Of a stretch of 64,000 nt of DNA, positions 57,627 to 64,000 are shown in pieces. Source of the DNA: Corynebacterium sp. ACRQK (GTDB lineage: Bacteria > Actinomycetota > Actinomycetes > Mycobacteriales > Mycobacteriaceae); contig NZ_JAKRMU010000004.1 of the NCBI RefSeq assembly GCF_022345965.1, positions 62,001 through 126,000 of the forward strand, written 5' to 3'. Position 1 is the first letter of the stretch. Every line of letters begins with the position of its first letter. The notes beneath the pieces are model-generated. The model was not told where the DNA came from. It worked only from the letters and a program-made list of their open reading frames with translations, and made no database searches. The position numbers and the translations under genes were made by a program.

Positions 57627-59552
57627 ATGGGGATAAACGACGAGTTCACCGAGGCGAACAATGCTCGGAATTCCAACTGGTATCAAATCCAGGGAGCGGA
57701 GTTTCATCTTCCGGAGGGTTATGTCTGCGGCTCTCAGCCGGAGTGGCGCCTTGCGCATTTCGCGGTGGTTCTTCCAGTGCCCGAATTACCGGAGGCTTTT
57801 GATTGGCCCGAGGCCTGGGTACCCGGCCGTTTTCGCGGGATAAAGAAGATTGAGTTCGCAGAGCGGGATGAGGAAGGGGACTTCGTTCGCCAGTTCTGGG
57901 GTAATAACTGGGGTAATAAGATTGATTACAAATATGTACCTCGCGTTTTCCATAAGAGTGCTGGGTCGTATTTCCGTGAGCCCCTAGCCAGTTCCATGGG
58001 AGCGAGTGCGGTTGATGCTGTACCGACGTTTGGTGGGGATCCCGCGGAGTGGATCTCGGATGCATCTACTAATCCTGCCAAGGTCGTCGCACATCGACTC
58101 GTGTTTGAGCCCGACCTTACGACGGAGGGTAAGCAGTGGGCGCCAGAAATGGAGACATATCCGCTGCGTTTTGCTTTGGATGACACTGGGCACCCCTATG
58201 CGACCTTGAAGTTTGTATGTGCCGAGTACCTGCAATACTCCGGGCCGTGCCTTTATGACCTTGAAAGTGGCGAACCCAGTAACTTCGAACAGAATTTTCT
58301 CGTCATCCATGCCGTCGCGGAAAATTGCTCCGGAAAAGCACTGGAGGAAGTTACTGCGTCGTTGACTAAGCCACGAGAAAAAATGACCCTGATTGCGGAG
58401 GGAGGCGACGGAGAGGCGAGACAAAGAGAGCTACTTCAAGAACTCACTGGTTCACCACTGGCTAACAACGAGGCTAGTGTTTGCCTATTGGAGGCTGCCG
58501 TGAAGGTTGTGGAAAAGCAGCTATTCGTTGGCTCGGAAACTCACATTCCGTGGGATCTCACCAAGGGCGGATACTTCAAAAACCCCGGTAGGGGTACAAA
58601 AGCGAACCGCGGTCGCCAATCTCCCAAGCCTTATTGCGTCACGATGGCTATCCCGGGCCGTACAGACATTGCCCTACCAACTCCCATCGCGGATGCATCT
58701 GAGGAGTCGGGGGAGAATTGGATGCTCCACGACCAATGGGCATGGTATTTTGCTTCTCGTTTCGACCGGTACACAACAGAGATCCCGTATTTTCGTGATG
58801 GCTCTATAAACAGAAGCCTTGTGTCCCGCTATCGTGACTGGACTATTCACTCCTGCGAGGAGGGTTTGGCAGTAGTGCGCCGGGCACCGCTAGAAAACTC
58901 GCAAAATAATTTCTTTATGCTGGCTGGGACTCGCTTTGTAGACCTGGCTATTTTAGCGCTTAGAGCAGATAATTATCTGGGGCGCATTAGCGAACAACTT
59001 CGCCAACTATCTTTCGGTCCGGAAGCTCTCAATGTCTTGGAAAGCTCCGGCTCTGAGGGCAATGCTGGAACCCTCGAGAAGATAAGGGGCGCGGACCAAA
59101 AGCTGCAGGGCAGTCTCCGGAAGTTCGCAAAGATACAAGCGGAACTAGTCTATGTGCGCGATCACCTCTGGTACGAGCGAGTCCCCGGACGTGACGTAGC
59201 GACCACCATTCTGCAGCATATGCTGGAAAAGACGGGGGCGAGGGGTGACTTCGAGGACATCGTCGGCGAACTTGAGATACGTGAAAACGTTTACACAACC
59301 CAGTACAACTTCGCACGTATCAGGCTTGATGGAATCGAGGCAGACGCTCATAAGCGTAAACAGGAACGGCGTGACGAACGCAATGAATTAATTGCGTTAG
59401 CAGCCGCAGTTCTGGCCATCCCAAGCCTTTTTGCGCTTCTACCCGCTGTTGGACAGTGGTGGGTTTTCATTGTTTGCCTGGTGGCCATTGTTGTTATATC
59501 CGCGGTGACGTACTTCTCGCGCCGTCAACGGAGAAAGAAACAGTCGAGTTGA
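57627..59552 (+). CDS. Unrecognised 641-residue protein with two C-terminal membrane helices
   Basis: I do not recognise the family. Start ATG 57627 is preceded by GGAGG at 9 nt; the frame extends 12 codons upstream. The first 300 residues look like a mixed strand/loop domain (WYQIQGAEFHLPEGY, RLVFEPDLTTEGKQWAPEME). Residues about 310-420 hold many aromatics (DQWAWYFASRFDRYTTEIPYF), and 430-580 are mainly helical. Two helices (about 583-603 and 608-630) end in a basic tail, which recalls CorA-like topology, but no GMN motif is present. Base composition is lower in GC than the neighbours, and it sits beside pseudogenes and a restriction enzyme. Confidence 0.6.
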   Translation: MGINDEFTEANNARNSNWYQIQGAEFHLPEGYVCGSQPEWRLAHFAVVLPVPELPEAFDWPEAWVPGRFRGIKKIEFAERDEEGDFVRQFWGNNWGNKIDYKYVPRVFHKSAGSYFREPLASSMGASAVDAVPTFGGDPAEWISDASTNPAKVVAHRLVFEPDLTTEGKQWAPEMETYPLRFALDDTGHPYATLKFVCAEYLQYSGPCLYDLESGEPSNFEQNFLVIHAVAENCSGKALEEVTASLTKPREKMTLIAEGGDGEARQRELLQELTGSPLANNEASVCLLEAAVKVVEKQLFVGSETHIPWDLTKGGYFKNPGRGTKANRGRQSPKPYCVTMAIPGRTDIALPTPIADASEESGENWMLHDQWAWYFASRFDRYTTEIPYFRDGSINRSLVSRYRDWTIHSCEEGLAVVRRAPLENSQNNFFMLAGTRFVDLAILALRADNYLGRISEQLRQLSFGPEALNVLESSGSEGNAGTLEKIRGADQKLQGSLRKFAKIQAELVYVRDHLWYERVPGRDVATTILQHMLEKTGARGDFEDIVGELEIRENVYTTQYNFARIRLDGIEADAHKRKQERRDERNELIALAAAVLAIPSLFALLPAVGQWWVFIVCLVAIVVISAVTYFSRRQRRKKQSS

Positions 59553-59599
59553 TCTCGACTGCCAAGCGCTACTAAGCGCCCAGGCCTCCCCTGGCAGCA

Positions 59600-59890
59600 T
59601 TAGCTCTCCAGCGCGGCCTTCATGCAGCGCATCGCGGCCAAGGTTTTCGGCACGCCGACGTAAGGCATGAGGTGCACGAAGCATTCGGCCACCTCCTCTG
59701 GGCTGATGCCCGTGACGTCCACAGCGTTCTTGATGTGGCCGGTGAGTTGCGGCTCCACGCCACCCATCGCAGCTAGGGCAGCTATATTCAGCATCTGGCG
59801 GTCGCGGAGGGTGATGCCTTCGCGCTGGTAGGTTCCGCCGAAGACGGCCCCGACAACCCAGTCAAACGCGCTGGGCGGGGGCGGCCTAAC
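59600..59890 (-). pseudogene. Carboxymuconolactone decarboxylase-family remnant
   Basis: The minus-strand frame reads FDWVVGAVFGGTYQREGITLRDRQ and then LNIAALAAMGGVEPQLTGHI, the AhpD/CMD fold. Reading upstream it meets a stop near 59890 before any start codon. Only a Met within the domain (59794) could start it, giving 64 residues. A CMD protein should be 110 residues or more, so the 5' end is lost. Confidence 0.6.
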
Positions 59891-59949
59891 CCGAGGCTAG
59901 CCCACAATATGATGCTGCGGTGCCATTGAGTTTGGCTATGATTTCATTC

Positions 59950-60679
59950 ATGAGTAGATCCAGCAAGCATGTTGTTCCTGGCGCTCACTAGGAGCCGCAC
60001 GACGCCGGCGATGCGGCGAAGATGAACTCGCTACGCGCAGGAGTTTTGGGCGTCAACGACGGTATTGTTTCCGTTGCTGCCCTGCTTATCGGCGTGATTG
60101 CCACCGGCGCGGGTGATAAGGCCATCTTGATGGCGGGCCTGGCTGCCACCATCGCAGGTGCGGTGTCCATGGCTTTGGGGGAGTTTGTGTCCGTGTCCGC
60201 TCAGCGGGACTCCGAGCAGTTCTGGGTTGCTAAGGAGAGACAGGAATTACGGGAGGCTCCGGAAGAGGAGCTGGAGGAGGTCGCGGGGATTCTTTCCGGC
60301 TACGGCATCAACCGGGATACTGCCCTGGAAGCTGCGCAGGAAATTCATAAGGAGGATGCCCTGCGCGCCCACCTGCAGCTGGAATTAGGCATTGATGAAA
60401 AACGAGCTGACCAGTGCATGGGCCGCAGCGTTCTTCTCCGCGCTGTCCTTCCTGGCTGGCGCGGCACAGCCGATGGCTGCGGTGTTCCTGGCTCTAGCAG
60501 GCACACAAGCCTGGGGGGCCACCACAGTGACGATGTTCTCGTTGGCGCTAACTGGTCTAATCTCGGCGAAGATCGCCGGCACGAGCGTGGCTCGCTCAGT
60601 GGTCCGCCTGGTCATCGGTGGTGGCCTGGGCCAGACACTGACTTATGGCGCGGGCGCGCTGTTTGGTGGCGTGGCCTAA
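59950..60679 (+). pseudogene. VIT1/CCC1 family transporter, disrupted twice
   Basis: A normal VIT protein is spread over two frames with a nonsense codon. From ATG 59950 the frame reads MSRSSKHVVPGAH and then TAG (59989-59991), followed by EPHDAGDAAKMNSLRAGVLG; CAG to TAG would explain it. The membrane and cytoplasmic helices follow to LELGIDE. At the A5 run 60398-60402 the frame shifts, and the rest (NELTSAWAAAFFSALSFLAGAAQP to ALFGGVA) is in another frame. One base of sequencing error could explain the shift but not the stop. Unlike the gene at 55065, this copy has the full cytoplasmic domain. Confidence 0.85.
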
Positions 60680-60775
60680 GGGGCACGCAACTTCGAGGAG
60701 GATCGAGGGGCATTGGCCCCAGTGAGGGGGTGTGCCGGACACTGAGTGAGGACAGGCACGGGGCATAATGTCTCC

Positions 60776-63700
60776 ATGGCGAAGTTTTCCGAGGTTCTTA
60801 CCCAACTGCGCGAGAATCAGCCGAAGGCGAAGTACGGCATCGCCTTCGAAAAGCTGATGGTTAATTACTTTCGCACAGACCCAACGCTGAAAGCACAGTT
60901 CGATGAGGTGTACCGATGGGCTGATTGGCGTTACAACGGGGGCAAAGCGGATACGGGCATCGACTTGGTTGCCCGTCGTGCGGATGATGTTTCGTGGACG
61001 GCTATCCAGTGCAAGTTTTATAAGCCGACGACCCGCATCCAAAAGGCGAACCTGGATTCCTTCTTTGAGGCCTCGGGCCGGACTTTCGAGACGGAAGATG
61101 GAGTGCAGCACTTTGGCAGTCGCCTGATCATTTCGACAACTGATCGGTGGTCTTCCAACGCGGAGGAGATGTTGGCCAATCAGGTGATCCCCACTAGCCG
61201 AATCGGTGTGGCTGCGATCTCTGAGTCCCCAATCAACTGGGATATAGCTTTCCCGGGTGCAGCGATGGGGGATAGCGCTATCCAGATCAACCTCTCCCGC
61301 CGCGAAACGTTCGAACCTCGCCCGCACCAGCAGGAAGCTATCGATCGAGCCATTGCTGGCTTCACCACCTATGATCGTGGCAAATTAATCATGGCTTGTG
61401 GCACGGGTAAGACTTTTACTGCGCTGCGGTTGGCTGAGAAGGTTGCGGAAAATACTGGCGGTAAGGCACGGGTGCTGTTCCTGGTGCCATCGATTTCCCT
61501 GCTTTCGCAGACGCTCAAGGAATGGACCGCCCAGGCTCGGTTGGATATGCGCACTTTCGCGGTGTGTTCGGATTCCAAGGTTTCCCGCAGCGCAGAGGAC
61601 ATCGCTACTTATGATCTCGAGGTTCCGGTGTCCACGGACGGCGCTCAGATCGCGGAGCGTTTCGCATCCGGTAAGCGGGCAAAGGGTCTGCATGTGGTCT
61701 TTTCCACCTACCAGTCCCTACCTGCGGTCCACGACGCGCAGCAGCAGGGCTTGGACGATTTCGACCTGGTGATTTGCGATGAGGCTCACCGCACCACGGG
61801 CGTGACCTTGGCAGGGGAGGACGCCTCCAATTTCGTGCGCATCCACGATGCGGATTACATCCGTTCGGCGAAGCGGTTATATATGACGGCGACGCCGCGT
61901 CTGTTCGACGACCAGGTCAAGGGCAAGGCTGCGGAGCACTCCGCCGAGCTCGCCTCCATGGATGATGAGGCTGTGTACGGGCCGGAGTTCTACCGTTTGG
62001 GCTTCGGCGAGGCAGTGGATAAAGGGCTGCTCACCGATTACCGCGTGCTCGTGATGACGGTGGACGAGGCCGTTGCCGCTGATGCCATGGCCCGCGGCGA
62101 GGGTGGCCAGTTGAACCTGTCTTTGGCCTCGGCGATGATCGGCGCCTGGAATGGTTTGGCAAAGCGATCCGGTAATCTGCAGGGGCAGAAGGGTGGCTTT
62201 GATATTGATGCTGCTCCGATGCAGCGCGCGGTCGCTTTCGCCCAGGACATCAAGACCTCGAAGCAGATTGCTGAGTCCTTCCCTTCCCTGATTTCTACCT
62301 ACCAGCAGCAGCTCCGGGAGGCCTCGGTATTGGGGGATGTCTCCCTGCACAACGTGGATCTGCGCATCGCATCCCAGCACGTGGACGGGGCAATGAACGC
62401 GATGGAGCGCGGTTCAAAGCTCACTTGGTTGGAATCCACTCCCGACGAAGATCAGACTCGCGTGCTCACCAATGCCCGCTGTCTCTCCGAGGGCGTGGAC
62501 GTCCCGGCCTTGGATTCGGTGATTTTCTTCAATCCTCGCAATTCCATGGTGGACGTGGTGCAGTCCGTGGGTCGCGTCATGCGTAAATCCGAGGGTAAAG
62601 ATTATGGCTATATTATTCTGCCGGTCGCGGTGTCCCCGAATGTGCCGCCGGCACAGGCCTTGAACGATAATCAGCGTTTCAAGGTTGTGTGGCAGATCCT
62701 CAATGCGCTCCGCGCCCATGATGACCGTTTTAATGCGAAGGTGAACTCTATAGCGCTGAATGAGGGCGCGGTGGACGAACTTCCGCTATCTGTCGATCAC
62801 GTCCCGAATGCCAAGGAAAAGCTGGATCGGGCGGAAGCCAAGTCTCAAGCGGAGCCTGCAGAATTGAACCAGGAAATGGCTCAGCAGGTCGCCCTATTTT
62901 CCCTGGAACGGTGGCAGGAGGCGATGTACACCAAACTGGTAGATAAGGTCGGCACTCGCACCTATTGGGAGGACTGGGCTGACGATGTAGCGACCATCGC
63001 CGAAAACCAAATTACCCGCATTCGGGCTCTGCTGGACGGTGCAGACAGGAAGTTGCGCAAGGAGTTCGAGAAGTTCGTCGAGGGCCTGCGCAATAACCTC
63101 AACGAGGGGATCACCGAAGATGACGCCATCTCGATGCTATCCCAGCACCTCATTACCGCGCCCGTGTTCAACGCGCTCTTTGAAAACCACGACTTCATCA
63201 CTCACAACCCGGTTGCCCAGGTGATGGAGAAGATGGTCGCGGCTCTGTCCCGGGAGAACCTCGATACGGAGACCGAGTCTCTGGAAAGGTTCTACGACTC
63301 GGTTCGGGTGCGTGCGTCGGAGGTCTCTAGCGCTTCCGGAAAGCAGCAGGTGATTAAGGAGCTCTACGAGCGCTTCTTCCAGAAGGCTTTTAAGAAGCAG
63401 GCGGAGTCCCTGGGCATCGTCTACACCCCGGTTGAGATCGTGGACTTCATCCTGCGCGCTGCGGATGAGGTTTCGCAGAAGCACTTCGGTAAGGGGCTTT
63501 CCGACGAAGGTGTGTGCATCCTCGACCCATTCGCTGGAACTTCCACGTTCACCGTCCGTCTCCTGCAATCTGGCCTAATCAAACCGGAGGATCTCGCCCG
63601 CAAGTACGCCAGCGAGCTTTTCGCCACGGAAATCATGCTGCTGGCCTACTACGTCTCCGCTGTGAACATCGAGACCACCTACAACGCCCTGCGCGAGGAA

Positions 63701-64000
63701 GCCGCGCAACGCAACGGTGAGCCGGTTCCGGAGTATGTTCCGTTCAGCAATATCGCGCTGGCCGATACTTTTCAGATCCACGAGGACGGCGACATCCCGG
63801 ATTTGCACATTTTCCAGGAGAATAACGCCACCATCGAGCGTCAGAAGAACGCGCCCATCAACGTTGTGATCGGTAACCCGCCGTACTCTGCTGGTCAGAA
63901 GTCTGCGAATGACCTCAATGCGAACCTGAAATACCCGAGCTTGGACAAGCGCATCGCGGAAACCTACGCGGAGAAGTCCACGGCGACGAATAAGAACTCT
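60776..64000 (+). CDS. Type ISP restriction-modification enzyme (runs off window)
   Basis: 1075 codons are open to the window edge. Domains in order: Mrr-like nuclease with Asp63 and Gln78-x-Lys80 (GIDLVARR, AIQCKFY); superfamily 2 translocase with Walker A ACGTGKT (207-213), DEAH (335-338), MTATP and QSVGRVMRK (596-604); a helical coupler; and an N6-adenine methyltransferase with motif I DPFAGTSTF (from 917) and motif IV NPPY (from 1034). This is the layout of LlaBIII/LlaGI-like single-chain enzymes, which need no partner. Homologues are about 1570 residues, so the target-recognition part lies beyond the window. A -10-like ATAATG sits 6 nt before the ATG (possible leaderless mRNA). Confidence 0.92.
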   Translation, partial: MAKFSEVLTQLRENQPKAKYGIAFEKLMVNYFRTDPTLKAQFDEVYRWADWRYNGGKADTGIDLVARRADDVSWTAIQCKFYKPTTRIQKANLDSFFEASGRTFETEDGVQHFGSRLIISTTDRWSSNAEEMLANQVIPTSRIGVAAISESPINWDIAFPGAAMGDSAIQINLSRRETFEPRPHQQEAIDRAIAGFTTYDRGKLIMACGTGKTFTALRLAEKVAENTGGKARVLFLVPSISLLSQTLKEWTAQARLDMRTFAVCSDSKVSRSAEDIATYDLEVPVSTDGAQIAERFASGKRAKGLHVVFSTYQSLPAVHDAQQQGLDDFDLVICDEAHRTTGVTLAGEDASNFVRIHDADYIRSAKRLYMTATPRLFDDQVKGKAAEHSAELASMDDEAVYGPEFYRLGFGEAVDKGLLTDYRVLVMTVDEAVAADAMARGEGGQLNLSLASAMIGAWNGLAKRSGNLQGQKGGFDIDAAPMQRAVAFAQDIKTSKQIAESFPSLISTYQQQLREASVLGDVSLHNVDLRIASQHVDGAMNAMERGSKLTWLESTPDEDQTRVLTNARCLSEGVDVPALDSVIFFNPRNSMVDVVQSVGRVMRKSEGKDYGYIILPVAVSPNVPPAQALNDNQRFKVVWQILNALRAHDDRFNAKVNSIALNEGAVDELPLSVDHVPNAKEKLDRAEAKSQAEPAELNQEMAQQVALFSLERWQEAMYTKLVDKVGTRTYWEDWADDVATIAENQITRIRALLDGADRKLRKEFEKFVEGLRNNLNEGITEDDAISMLSQHLITAPVFNALFENHDFITHNPVAQVMEKMVAALSRENLDTETESLERFYDSVRVRASEVSSASGKQQVIKELYERFFQKAFKKQAESLGIVYTPVEIVDFILRAADEVSQKHFGKGLSDEGVCILDPFAGTSTFTVRLLQSGLIKPEDLARKYASELFATEIMLLAYYVSAVNIETTYNALREEAAQRNGEPVPEYVPFSNIALADTFQIHEDGDIPDLHIFQENNATIERQKNAPINVVIGNPPYSAGQKSANDLNANLKYPSLDKRIAETYAEKSTATNKNS

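Noticed and set aside
57627..59552. Idea that the 641-residue protein is a CorA magnesium channel
   Set aside because: Only the two C-terminal helices and preceding helical part agree. The GMN motif is absent and the N-terminal part does not resemble CorA.

Overview
The window looks like a stretch of a high-GC Corynebacterium chromosome. The evidence is a gluABCD-type amino-acid importer, a homodimeric AceE pyruvate dehydrogenase, the pairs glnA2-glnE and bioB-bsaP, a fused RNase H/histidine phosphatase followed by rnpB, and several -10 boxes only 6-7 nt upstream of start codons (leaderless expression). I cannot fix the species; a jeikeium/urealyticum-like lineage is a guess.

Region 1, about 1-17060, is accessory DNA. 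It opens with a partial TetR regulator, an IS3 remnant, tRNA-Asn, a CAT-anticodon tRNA and a 5'-truncated hydrolase. A very large type I-E CRISPR array follows (1798-7625; I counted 96 repeats and 95 spacers), then the complete minus-strand operon cas3-cse1-cse2-cas7-cas5-cas6e-cas1-cas2. The operon reads toward the array, so the 95-bp gap after cas2 is the leader and the decayed repeat at 1798 is the old end. Upstream of cas3, in the opposite orientation, lie two decayed repeats exactly 61 bp apart (16972-17060), which I interpret as a relic second array.

Region 2, 17081-57432, is mostly core chromosome: nitroreductase, the glu importer, aceE with an acyl carrier protein and a serine hydrolase, tRNA-Val, SURF1, an LMW phosphatase, a HAD phosphatase, Nif3, a zinc-ribbon protein, the RNase H fusion, rnpB, an RNB ribonuclease, small membrane proteins, panB, glnA2-glnE, a sortase-like protein, transporters, bioB-bsaP, a cupin, a fructosamine-kinase-like protein, a degenerate ABC ATPase with a YhgE/Pip membrane protein, a VIT-family transporter and a DHA2 efflux pump. 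Many of these proteins carry Ala/Gly/Ser-rich insertions. The gap 47840-48327 holds tandem repeats and a 115-bp element with perfect 18-bp terminal inverted repeats.

Region 3, 57433-64000, is accessory again: an unrecognised 641-residue protein with two C-terminal membrane helices, two pseudogenes (a CMD-family fragment and a second VIT gene with both a nonsense codon and a frameshift), and the first 1075 codons of a Type ISP single-polypeptide restriction-modification enzyme that runs off the window end.

The window therefore has two defence zones, type I-E CRISPR-Cas and Type ISP restriction, around a conserved metabolic core.
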